Assembly (NCBI GenBank): GCA_035914695.1
Contig: JAMIQH010000234.1
Location: 1-5,662 of the forward strand
Length of the DNA stretch: 5,662 nt
From: JAOSJT01 sp035914695
GTDB lineage: Bacteria; Bacteroidota; Ignavibacteria; SZUA-365
Direction of reading: 5' to 3'
The notes below the pieces were generated by a model, which worked only from the letters and a program-made list of their open reading frames with translations, had not been told where the DNA came from and ran no database searches. The translations under genes and the position numbers were made by a program. Positions 1 to 5,612 of this stretch are shown here, piece by piece (positions within the stretch are counted from its first letter, which is position 1; the number at the start of each line of letters is the position of its first letter).

Positions 1-13
1 CGAGGACAGTCAT
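1..13 (-). CDS. 5' end of a divergent gene, running off the left edge
   Basis: On the - strand an ATG (complement of 11-13) begins M-T-V-L and leaves the window after four codons. It is preceded at a 4-nt spacing by GGAG (complement of 18-21). A good promoter-like pair lies about 30 nt further upstream (TTGTTC, 17 nt, TATATT, complement of 50-78). The combination of start codon, SD and promoter in proper order is the only support. The product cannot be identified from four residues. It would be transcribed away from the zinc-ribbon/Rrf2 operon, sharing its upstream region. Confidence 0.35.
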
Positions 14-49
14 AATGCTCCGTCAAATTCAGCGGTTGGTCAAAGTGCA

Positions 50-78
50 AATATATCATTCCTGCCACGCGGGAACAA
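50..78 (-). promoter_or_regulatory. Putative sigma70-type promoter, leftward
   Basis: Read on the - strand: -35 TTGTTC (complement of 73-78), a 17-nt spacer, and -10 TATATT (complement of 50-55). Transcription would start near position 43, giving an untranslated leader of about 30 nt that contains GGAG, ending at the ATG at 13. The -10 box is identical to those of the two rightward promoters in this window. Confidence 0.5.
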
Positions 79-238
79 TGTGGAAATGCATCTCCCCGTC
101 GGGAGCGCTTTGGGGGACATTCCCGCCAGCCGCCGCGAGCTGCCCGCGATCATCCGATTGCCGCGAAGGCCGCGCGGTGCCGACCGTGTCGCCCTCTGGG
201 AAACGTTGCGATCCGCCACGAAATGTGCGGGAAGGTGC

Positions 239-266
239 TTGAAATTCGTGAGCATTTCGCTATATT
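239..266 (+). promoter_or_regulatory. Putative sigma70-type promoter of the zinc-ribbon/Rrf2/tgt cluster
   Basis: -35 TTGAAA (239-244), a 16-nt spacer, and -10 TATATT (261-266). The expected start is near 273, giving a leader of about 66 nt before the ATG at 339. The box sits in the only AT-rich stretch upstream of the cluster. The context GCTATATT is shared with the greA promoter. It is the only good promoter seen ahead of the five closely spaced genes that follow, so it probably drives them all. Confidence 0.55.
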
Positions 267-338
267 CACAATTAAGATACAATAAATCTGCTTTGCACGC
301 ATGCACATAGCTCCCGATTCATAACGCGACGTACCTCC

Positions 339-1088
339 ATGGGTCAGCAATCATTATTGCGAAACGCCCGGGTCCCCGCGATCTGTCCCAAGTGTCACGC
401 CCCCGCGTTGTATCGCACACACAGCACCTCCCGTCTCGACAATATTCGACGGAATTTTTCTCCGAAGCGGAAGTTTCGTTGCCATACCTGTGATTGGCGT
501 GGATGGTTGGACGAGTCGCAGCTGTCGTATCCGAGCGTCTCCATTTTCACAAGCGTCACGGCTGTGGCGGGCGAGGATGTGGATATCCCCTCGATACGGT
601 TGGAGGAGGAGGGCGCAGCGGCGGATCGCTATCGCATGATCACGCTCGAACGTGAAACGCCCGCGCCGGTGGAAGCGCCGCAGGCGGAAGTACCGCATGA
701 GGAAGCAGCGCGCTTTGCGGATGATCACGCGGAGCGCCTGCCCGAGGCCAAACGCCACTCCGTTCCGGAGACCGCGCCCGCCGAGTCAACGGCTGGCACG
801 TCGCGGGCCTCGTCGGCCAGGGGCAATGGCGATGGCCCGGAGGAGGAATTGCGGCCGCCCGAGGATATGCTCACGGATATGCCGCGTCCGATATCGGAAA
901 AGGTGGGCACGCGTTTCCACCATCATTCGCGCAACACCAATGTGGCCTGCCCGGGCTGCGGCGAGCACTACCTGTTTCGCTCGCGCACGCGCAACGTGTC
1001 GGAATTTCTACGCAGAAAACTCACGAACAAGCGTCCCTACCGCTGTCAAAAATGCGGCTGGCGGGGATGGATACGCAAACGGCATTAA
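339..1088 (+). CDS. Protein with a zinc ribbon at each end (internal duplication)
   Basis: A 249-residue protein that I cannot assign to a named gene. Two copies of one module sit at the ends. The N-terminal copy has C16-P-x-C19, 28 residues, C48-x-x-C51, then WRGW (53-56). The C-terminal copy has C204-P-x-C207, 28 residues, C236-x-x-C239, then WRGW (241-244). Spacing is identical in both, and each module is rich in Arg/Lys. The four cysteines in each should bind one zinc. The connecting 140 residues or so are Ala/Pro/Glu-rich, acidic and probably disordered, with HHH near 194. No signal peptide or membrane segment is seen. The fold suggests nucleic-acid or protein binding in the cytoplasm; function is unknown. 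No SD precedes the ATG; the six bases just before it are ACCTCC's last bases plus start context. The next gene, an Rrf2 regulator, begins 36 nt downstream, so the two are probably co-transcribed. The module resembles small CPxC...RCxxCxWR zinc ribbons common in environmental bacteria (from memory). Confidence 0.85.
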   Translation: MGQQSLLRNARVPAICPKCHAPALYRTHSTSRLDNIRRNFSPKRKFRCHTCDWRGWLDESQLSYPSVSIFTSVTAVAGEDVDIPSIRLEEEGAAADRYRMITLERETPAPVEAPQAEVPHEEAARFADDHAERLPEAKRHSVPETAPAESTAGTSRASSARGNGDGPEEELRPPEDMLTDMPRPISEKVGTRFHHHSRNTNVACPGCGEHYLFRSRTRNVSEFLRRKLTNKRPYRCQKCGWRGWIRKRH

Positions 1089-1124
1089 CCACACGTTCAC
1101 TCACATCAGCAACGGATCACTTCC

Positions 1125-1586
1125 ATGCAAATCTCCAAATCCGCCGGCTATGCGGTTCACGGCCTCGGCTATCTCGTCACCCGGGGCGGCAAGGGTCCCG
1201 TGCAAATCTCCGAAATCGCCGACGATCAGGATGTTTCCAAAACCTATCTCGCGAAGATCTTCCAGCAGCTCTCCACCGCGCGTATCGTGGTCGGTCATCG
1301 CGGTGTGACAGGTGGGTACATTCTCTCCCGTCCGGCGGAAGAAATCACGCTCATCGACATCATCGAGGCGGTGGACGGTCCTGTGATGCGCAAGCACTGC
1401 TGCCTCGGGTTGTTCTCCTGCCCGATCAAGACCAAGTGTTTTGTGCTCGAGTCCTTCAGCGCGGCCAATGAGCTGTTCGTGAACTACCTGCAGGCCATCA
1501 CTCTTGCGGATGTTGTGGACCGCATGGGCAAGGCCGACGCACCCTTCCTGGCCCATCCGCCCAAGCGGAAAACGCGCAAGAAGTAA
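1125..1586 (+). CDS. Rrf2 family (IscR/NsrR-like) iron-sulphur transcriptional regulator
   Basis: A 153-residue DNA-binding regulator. A winged helix-turn-helix occupies about residues 1-85: the opening MQISKSAGYAVHGLGYL, the recognition region SKTYLAKIFQQL (38-49), the wing RGVTGGY (59-65), then LSRPAEEITLIDIIEAVDGP. Next comes the Fe-S loop with C93-x5-C99-x5-C105, the spacing known from IscR (C92/C98/C104) and Streptomyces NsrR (C93/C99/C105). C92 is an extra adjacent cysteine. The fourth ligand is unclear: IscR's His, three residues after the third Cys, is Leu108 here, and NsrR's Asp8 is Gly8. The tail is basic (PPKRKTRKK). Members sense Fe-S status, NO or redox state and repress or activate promoters. 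Only a weak GGA (1114-1116) lies 8 nt before the ATG. It lies between the zinc-ribbon gene and tgt on the same strand. IscR-type and NsrR-type functions cannot be told apart from sequence alone. Confidence 0.92.
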   Translation: MQISKSAGYAVHGLGYLVTRGGKGPVQISEIADDQDVSKTYLAKIFQQLSTARIVVGHRGVTGGYILSRPAEEITLIDIIEAVDGPVMRKHCCLGLFSCPIKTKCFVLESFSAANELFVNYLQAITLADVVDRMGKADAPFLAHPPKRKTRKK

Positions 1587-1631
1587 CCGTCCCCATCACA
1601 GTTTTCGGCCTGCCGTGGCCATCGCCGCGGC

Positions 1632-1637
1632 AAGGGG
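1632..1637 (+). promoter_or_regulatory. Ribosome binding site that decides the tgt start
   Basis: AAGGGG at 1632-1637 lies 5 nt before a TTG codon at 1643 but overlaps the in-frame GTG at 1637, so it cannot serve that GTG. Starting at TTG gives MHFTLEHTD, which aligns without overhang with usual Tgt N-termini of the form MxFxLxHxD. The site therefore favours TTG as the start. Confidence 0.6.
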
Positions 1638-1642
1638 TGGCT

Positions 1643-2794
<1,152 letters not shown>

Positions 2795-2798
2795 AGTC

Positions 2799-2803
2799 AG
2801 GAG
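2799..2803 (+). promoter_or_regulatory. Ribosome binding site that decides the yajC start
   Basis: AGGAG at 2799-2803, immediately after the tgt stop, is 7 nt before GTG at 2811. This fixes the yajC start at GTG 2811. It argues against both the in-frame ATG at 2820 and the far upstream ATG at 2691, which lies inside tgt. Confidence 0.75.
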
Positions 2804-2810
2804 TGTTACG

Positions 2811-3137
2811 GTGATCGACATGTTGCTCGCGTTCGCCCCTCCCGCCGAAGGCGGCGGTGGCGGCCAATCCATGGTCAGTACGCTGATCTTTTTCGCGCTT
2901 ATTTTCGTCGTGTTCTATTTCATGATCCTGCGTCCGCAACAGAAGCGTGCGAAGGAGCGCCAGTCCATGCTCGACTCCGTGAAGAAAGGCGACCGCGTGG
3001 TGACCTCGGGCGGATTGCACGGCAAGGTCGTGAATGTGGACGACAAGACGGTGCTGCTTGATGTGGGCGACAACATGAAGCTCAAATTCGAGCGTTCCGC
3101 CATCGGCACCATCACCCGCGAGGGCTCCGGCGAATAG
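2811..3137 (+). CDS. yajC: Sec translocase accessory subunit YajC
   Basis: A 108-residue small membrane protein of the YajC family, which associates with SecD-SecF and the SecYEG translocon at the inner membrane. After a short Gly-rich periplasmic stretch (14-18) comes one membrane segment of about 20 residues (21-40, ending FYFMIL). It is followed directly by the family signature RPQQKRAKER (41-50). The cytoplasmic domain carries KKGDRVVTSGGLHGKV (58-73) and a beta-rich tail. Length is normal. The GTG start is set by AGGAG 7 nt upstream. It lies 16 nt after tgt, a gene order (tgt-yajC) known in many bacteria. The usual secD-secF partners do not follow; ribBA begins 15 nt after the stop, so secDF must be elsewhere. 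Confidence 0.95.
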   Translation: MIDMLLAFAPPAEGGGGGQSMVSTLIFFALIFVVFYFMILRPQQKRAKERQSMLDSVKKGDRVVTSGGLHGKVVNVDDKTVLLDVGDNMKLKFERSAIGTITREGSGE

Positions 3138-3152
3138 CGCGGGATCAGTACC

Positions 3153-4367
3153 ATGGCGTATCAATTCAACACCATCGACGAGGCGCTCGAGGCTTTGCGG
3201 GCCGGCGAGGTGCTCATCGTGGTTGACGACGAGGATCGCGAGAACGAAGGCGACTTCGTCTGTGCCGCCGAGAAAATCACACCCGAGATTGTCAATTTCA
3301 TGGTGAGCCAAGGCCGGGGCATGGTGTGCGTGCCGTTGACCGAGGAGCGCATGAACGAATTGCGTCTCGGCATGATGGTCGATGGCAACACCGCATTGCA
3401 CGGCACGAATTTCACCGTGACCGTGGACTATGTACACGGCACCACCACGGGAATTTCCGCTTCCGATCGCGCCGCCACCATACGCGCGTTGGCCGATCCG
3501 GGAACATTGCCCACGGACCTTGCGCGACCGGGCCATATCTTTCCGCTCAAAGCCGTTCCCGGCGGCGTGCTGCGTCGCGCGGGTCACACCGAGGCGCTGG
3601 TGGATCTCACACGCATGGCGGGTCTGCAACCTGTGGGTGTACTCTGCGAGATTCTCAAGGAAGACGGCACCATGGCGCGCACGCCCGAGTTGATGGACAT
3701 CGCCGAGCGCTACAAGCTCAAGATCATCGCCGTCAATCAGCTCATCGAGTATCGCGTCAAAAAGGAAAAGCTGGTCAAACGCGAAATCATCACCAAGCTG
3801 CCCACGCGCTACGGCGAGTTCGATCTGCACCTCTACACCAACCTGCTCGACAATAAAGAGCATCTCGCGATGGTGAAGGGCACGATCAATGATGGCGAGC
3901 CCGTGCTGGTGCGCGTACATTCGGAATGTCTCACGGGCGACACCTTCGGCTCGCTGCGCTGCGATTGCAAGGATCAGCTCAATGCGGCGATGATGCAAAT
4001 CGAACGCGAGGGCCGCGGCGTGATGCTGTACATGCGGCAGGAAGGACGCGGCATTGGCCTGGCGAACAAGCTGCGCGCCTACAATTTGCAGGACGCTGGT
4101 TTCGACACCGTGCAGGCCAATCTCGAACTCGGCTTCCGCGATGATTTGCGCGATTACGGCATTGGCGCGCAAATTCTCGCCGATCTGGGCGTGACGAAAA
4201 TGCGGCTGCTCACCAACAATCCCAAGAAAATCGTGGGATTGAAAAGCTACGGCCTCGAGGTTGTCGAGCGCGTTCCCATCGAGAGCATGCCCAACGAGGT
4301 GAACGAGTACTACCTCAAAACGAAGCGCGATAAAATGGGGCATCTCATCCTGCATCAGCACGGCTGA
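3153..4367 (+). CDS. ribBA: Bifunctional 3,4-dihydroxy-2-butanone 4-phosphate synthase / GTP cyclohydrolase II
   Basis: A 404-residue fusion enzyme that starts both branches of riboflavin synthesis. The RibB half (about 1-200) makes 3,4-dihydroxy-2-butanone 4-phosphate from ribulose 5-phosphate. It shows the acidic metal/substrate loop DDEDRENEGDF (25-35) and RRAGHTEA (141-148). The RibA half (about 205-404) opens the imidazole ring of GTP. Its zinc ligands are Cys259, Cys270 and Cys272 in SECLTGDTFGSLRCDC. It also has YMRQEGRGIGL (293-303), Tyr310, Asp331 and Arg333 (matching E. coli RibA Tyr105, Asp126 and Arg128), and LLTNNPKK (352-359). All key residues of both halves are seen, so both activities are expected; some RibBA proteins have a degenerate half, but not this one. 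Only a weak GGGA (3141-3144) precedes the ATG by 8 nt. No FMN riboswitch is possible in the 15-nt gap after yajC, so control is probably through the operon promoter. Confidence 0.97.
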   Translation: MAYQFNTIDEALEALRAGEVLIVVDDEDRENEGDFVCAAEKITPEIVNFMVSQGRGMVCVPLTEERMNELRLGMMVDGNTALHGTNFTVTVDYVHGTTTGISASDRAATIRALADPGTLPTDLARPGHIFPLKAVPGGVLRRAGHTEALVDLTRMAGLQPVGVLCEILKEDGTMARTPELMDIAERYKLKIIAVNQLIEYRVKKEKLVKREIITKLPTRYGEFDLHLYTNLLDNKEHLAMVKGTINDGEPVLVRVHSECLTGDTFGSLRCDCKDQLNAAMMQIEREGRGVMLYMRQEGRGIGLANKLRAYNLQDAGFDTVQANLELGFRDDLRDYGIGAQILADLGVTKMRLLTNNPKKIVGLKSYGLEVVERVPIESMPNEVNEYYLKTKRDKMGHLILHQHG

Positions 4368-4409
4368 GCAGGATCGCGACGATTGGACGAGTCCGGATGG
4401 CCGGGTGAT

Positions 4410-4428
4410 TCCGCGATTTTCGCGCGGA
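4410..4428. other. Small GC hairpin between ribBA and the greA promoter
   Basis: TCCGCG (4410-4415) pairs with CGCGGA (4423-4428) across a 7-nt loop; an alternative register is CGCGA/TCGCG. It begins 43 nt after the ribBA stop and ends 4 nt before the greA -35 box. No T-tract follows, so it is not a standard intrinsic terminator. It may help end or process the ribBA transcript, or may be incidental. Confidence 0.3.
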
Positions 4429-4432
4429 TTGC

Positions 4433-4461
4433 TTGACTTTCATGCCGCGCAGCGCTATATT
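4433..4461 (+). promoter_or_regulatory. Sigma70-type promoter of greA
   Basis: -35 TTGACT (4433-4438), an optimal 17-nt spacer, and -10 TATATT (4456-4461). Each hexamer is one mismatch from the E. coli consensus. Transcription should start about 4468, only a few nucleotides before the leader terminator hairpin at 4472. This is the strongest promoter-like sequence in the window. Confidence 0.75.
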
Positions 4462-4471
4462 GATTGTGTCA

Positions 4472-4509
4472 TAGCCAGAATTCCCACCCGGAATGCTGGC
4501 TACTTTTTT
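4472..4509 (+). terminator. Intrinsic terminator in the greA leader (attenuator)
   Basis: TAGCCAG (4472-4478) pairs perfectly with CTGGCTA (4496-4502). After an A/G mismatch, a second stem ATTCC (4480-4484) pairs with GGAAT (4490-4494) around a CACCC loop. One C and six T follow (4504-4509), then ATTT. This is a full rho-independent terminator lying between the greA promoter and the greA start. Most transcripts would end about 42 nt after the predicted start, and greA would be expressed by readthrough. E. coli greA has a comparable leader terminator that produces the short GraL RNAs. No competing antiterminator pairing was evident by eye. Confidence 0.75.
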
Positions 4510-4539
4510 ATTTCGTTTTGATCCGTTTCCATAAGCATC

Positions 4540-4543
4540 GGAG
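4540..4543 (+). promoter_or_regulatory. Ribosome binding site of greA
   Basis: GGAG at 4540-4543 is 6 nt before the GTG at 4550, supporting that GTG as the start. It lies outside the terminator hairpin, so hairpin formation would affect transcription rather than block this site directly. Confidence 0.65.
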
Positions 4544-4549
4544 TCCCAC

Positions 4550-5026
4550 GTGCAATCTCAAGGAACAGTATACCTGACGCGCGAGCGCATGCTCGAGCTG
4601 GAAAAAGAACTCCAGGAAATGAAGTCCAAGGGCCGTGCGGAGATTGCCGGAAAAATCGCCGAGGCGCGTTCGCACGGCGACTTGAGCGAGAATGCGGAGT
4701 ATGACGCCGCCAAGGAGGAGCAGGGTTTGTTCGAGTTGCGCATCAGCAAGATGGAGGAAATGCTCTCCCGCGCGCGCATCATCGAAAAGTCCGACCTGCC
4801 CACCGATGCGGCCTACATTCTCTCCGATGTCACCCTCGAGGATCTCAAGCATGGCGGTACGGTGACGTACAAGCTGGTGTCGCAGGAGGAAGCGGATTTC
4901 GAGCAGAACAAGATTTCCGTGACCTCGCCCATCGGCAAGTCGTTGCTGCGCAAAAAAGTCGGTGAGGAAGTTCAGGTCAAGGTGCCCGCGGGCGAGTTGC
5001 ATTACCGCATTATCGCGATCTCCTGA
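4550..5026 (+). CDS. greA: Transcription elongation factor GreA
   Basis: GreA enters the RNA polymerase secondary channel and stimulates cleavage of backtracked RNA, rescuing stalled elongation complexes. At 158 residues it is the family's normal length. The N-terminal coiled coil (about 8-80) carries the tip motif GDLSENAEYDAAKEEQ (43-58). Asp44 and Glu47 correspond to the catalytic acidic pair Asp41/Glu44 of E. coli GreA. The C-terminal FKBP-like domain (about 84-158) includes SVTSPIGKSLLRKKVGEEV. The start is GTG with GGAG 6 nt upstream; the next ATG (residue 14) would delete part of the coiled coil. It has its own promoter (4433-4461), a leader terminator (4472-4509) and a strong hairpin after the stop, so it is a single-gene unit whose output is probably set by readthrough of the leader terminator. 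Confidence 0.97.
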   Translation: MQSQGTVYLTRERMLELEKELQEMKSKGRAEIAGKIAEARSHGDLSENAEYDAAKEEQGLFELRISKMEEMLSRARIIEKSDLPTDAAYILSDVTLEDLKHGGTVTYKLVSQEEADFEQNKISVTSPIGKSLLRKKVGEEVQVKVPAGELHYRIIAIS

Positions 5027-5044
5027 CCCCCGTTACGATCGTGC

Positions 5045-5082
5045 ACGCGCATCCATCCTCGGGGGTGGATGCGCGTTGCTTT
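5045..5082 (+). terminator. Strong intrinsic terminator after greA
   Basis: ACGCGCATCCA (5045-5055) pairs perfectly with TGGATGCGCGT (5066-5076). The stem extends by T-G, C-G and C-G pairs to a TCGG loop (5059-5062), giving 14 bp. A weak T-rich tail (TGCTTTAT) follows. It begins 18 nt after the greA stop. The stem is very stable but the T-tract is poor, so termination may be partial or the hairpin may also protect the mRNA end. Confidence 0.7.
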
Positions 5083-5128
5083 ATACGGGGCGGCCATGCA
5101 CGATGCGCGAATGTGTGAAAAAAAATTT

Positions 5129-5159
5129 CCTGACTTCGCCATTGCAGCACCCGAGACAC
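5129..5159 (+). repeat. Diverged direct repeat, copy 1
   Basis: Matches 5377-5407 at 25 of 31 positions, offset by 248 nt, with a perfect 14-nt core TTCGCCATTGCAGC (5135-5148). The two copies flank the palindromic element at 5254-5307. They could be traces of a duplicated repeat family or of an old insertion. Confidence 0.65.
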
Positions 5160-5253
5160 GGGAAGGAAGCACAATTTCCTCCTCGCTGCGGAAGGCTCAT
5201 TTAATCGCGAAACGCGACAACACCCTCCCGTCTCATTGCGACTCTGCTTCTCT

Positions 5254-5307
5254 GCGACCTTGCGTTCCATTCTCCTGAAGGCGGAAGGGAATTCAACGCA
5301 AAGACGC
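5254..5307. repeat. REP-like imperfect palindrome
   Basis: TTGCGTT (5260-5266) pairs with AACGCAA (5295-5301). Further pairing occurs outside (GCG 5254-5256 with CGC 5305-5307) and inside (ATTC 5269-5272 with GAAT 5289-5292). The sequence type, with TTGCG/CGCAAAGACGC on opposite arms, resembles palindromic repeats that I recall as scattered between genes in many environmental genomes. It is non-coding and could form a cruciform or an RNA hairpin. Confidence 0.5.
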
Positions 5308-5323
5308 CACGGTGCAAAGACGC
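5298..5323 (+). repeat. Two tandem copies of GCAAAGACGC
   Basis: Exact copies at 5298-5307 and 5314-5323, with a 16-nt period. The first copy overlaps the right arm of the palindrome at 5254-5307. Partly matching, degenerate reverse-complement units (TCTGCGACC, TTGCGTT) lie on the left arm. Confidence 0.6.
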
Positions 5324-5376
5324 AAATGGTGGCTATTCTCGCGAGCCCTGTCGTTTCGTGAAATAGACACCTCCAG

Positions 5377-5407
5377 CCTGCTTTCGCCATTGCAGCGCCC
5401 AAATCAC
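5377..5407 (+). repeat. Diverged direct repeat, copy 2
   Basis: Second copy of the repeat at 5129-5159, with the same 14-nt core at 5383-5396. Same orientation as copy 1. Confidence 0.65.
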
Positions 5408-5423
5408 AAACGGAATCCCCGTA

Positions 5424-5443
5424 AGTCATTGAAAACAATGACT
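5424..5443. repeat. Perfect 8-bp inverted repeat with AAAA spacer
   Basis: AGTCATTG (5424-5431), AAAA, CAATGACT (5436-5443). It has no mismatches and is AT-rich, as an operator for a dimeric regulator would be. Without a T-tract and with modest stem strength it is a poor terminator. No gene start on either strand lies close enough to assign a target. Confidence 0.55.
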
Positions 5444-5571
5444 CATATATGCAATCCCAACTAGCCCAACTTCGACACCTAAAAAATATTTTCGGGTGTT
5501 TTCGGGATGAAAGAGGCCCATATGGCTTTGAATCAATGTTGACAGGGGTAAAGTCGATGTAGTGGAAAAAT

Positions 5572-5601
5572 CCCCCCTTGATTCCGGCGTTCGGGAGGGG
5601 G
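5572..5601. repeat. C-run/G-run inverted repeat upstream of the right-edge frame
   Basis: CCCCCT (5573-5578) pairs with AGGGGG (5596-5601), with an inner CCG/CGG stem (5584-5586 with 5592-5594). It ends 11 nt before the ATG at 5613. It could be part of a mobile-element end, or a hairpin containing the G-rich ribosome binding sequence of the next gene. Confidence 0.4.
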
Positions 5602-5612
5602 TAGATTGCACC

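Larger units (their letters stand above)
14..338. other. 325-nt divergent intergenic region
   Basis: No convincing gene is seen here. Short open frames on both strands (for example 15-242 + and 40-306 -) lack SD sites and have compositions typical of chance frames. The region holds a leftward promoter (50-78), a GC-rich middle of about 160 nt without clear structure, and a rightward promoter (239-266). An AT-rich leader follows. The leader contains a near-palindrome, TGCACGCATGCA (294-305, 10 of 12 positions symmetric). A single AAATGCATCT at 84-93 resembles an NsrR half-site and lies just upstream of the leftward -35 box. Either site could be an operator, but this is speculative. Confidence 0.6.
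5083..5612. other. Repeat-rich intergenic region without a convincing gene
   Basis: About 530 nt between greA and the frame at the right edge. Open frames exist on the - strand (5010-5438 and 5426-5614), but they cross the repeats and the terminator, lack SD sites and show no recognisable motifs. The region contains a diverged 31-nt direct repeat, a REP-like palindrome with a tandem GCAAAGACGC, a perfect 8-bp inverted repeat, a short tandem TTTTCGGG (5489-5496 and 5499-5506), and a C-run/G-run inverted repeat. From about 5400 the composition is more AT-rich than the genes to the left. It looks like a site of past insertion or repeat accumulation. Confidence 0.6.

Noticed and set aside
69..233. 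Repeated GCGGGAA at 69-75 and 227-233 as a shared operator
   Set aside because: Only 7 nt with little flanking similarity; expected by chance in GC-rich DNA.
15..310. Small open frames on both strands in the left intergenic region
   Set aside because: No SD, no recognisable motif, mutual overlap, and they cover both promoters.
1587..1642. Terminator or promoter between the Rrf2 gene and tgt
   Set aside because: Only a 4-bp GGCC pairing without a T-tract, and no -10/-35 pair.
3138..3152. FMN riboswitch ahead of ribBA
   Set aside because: The gap is 15 nt, far too short for the aptamer, and no such structure is visible in yajC's end.
5010..5438. 142-codon - strand frame after greA
   Set aside because: It runs through the greA terminator and the palindromic repeats. 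The middle is simply the translated repeat, with no SD or domain.
5475..5502. Hairpin ACACC/GGTGT with A-run and T-run as a terminator
   Set aside because: The stem is weak with a mismatch, and only three T residues remain after it.
5539..5567. Perfect -35 TTGACA upstream of the right-edge frame
   Set aside because: No acceptable -10 box 15-19 nt downstream; the best nearby hexamer has too short a spacer.
5083..5612. CRISPR array or tRNA gene in the repeat-rich gap
   Set aside because: Repeats are only two diverged copies with unequal units, and no cloverleaf or T-loop motif was found.
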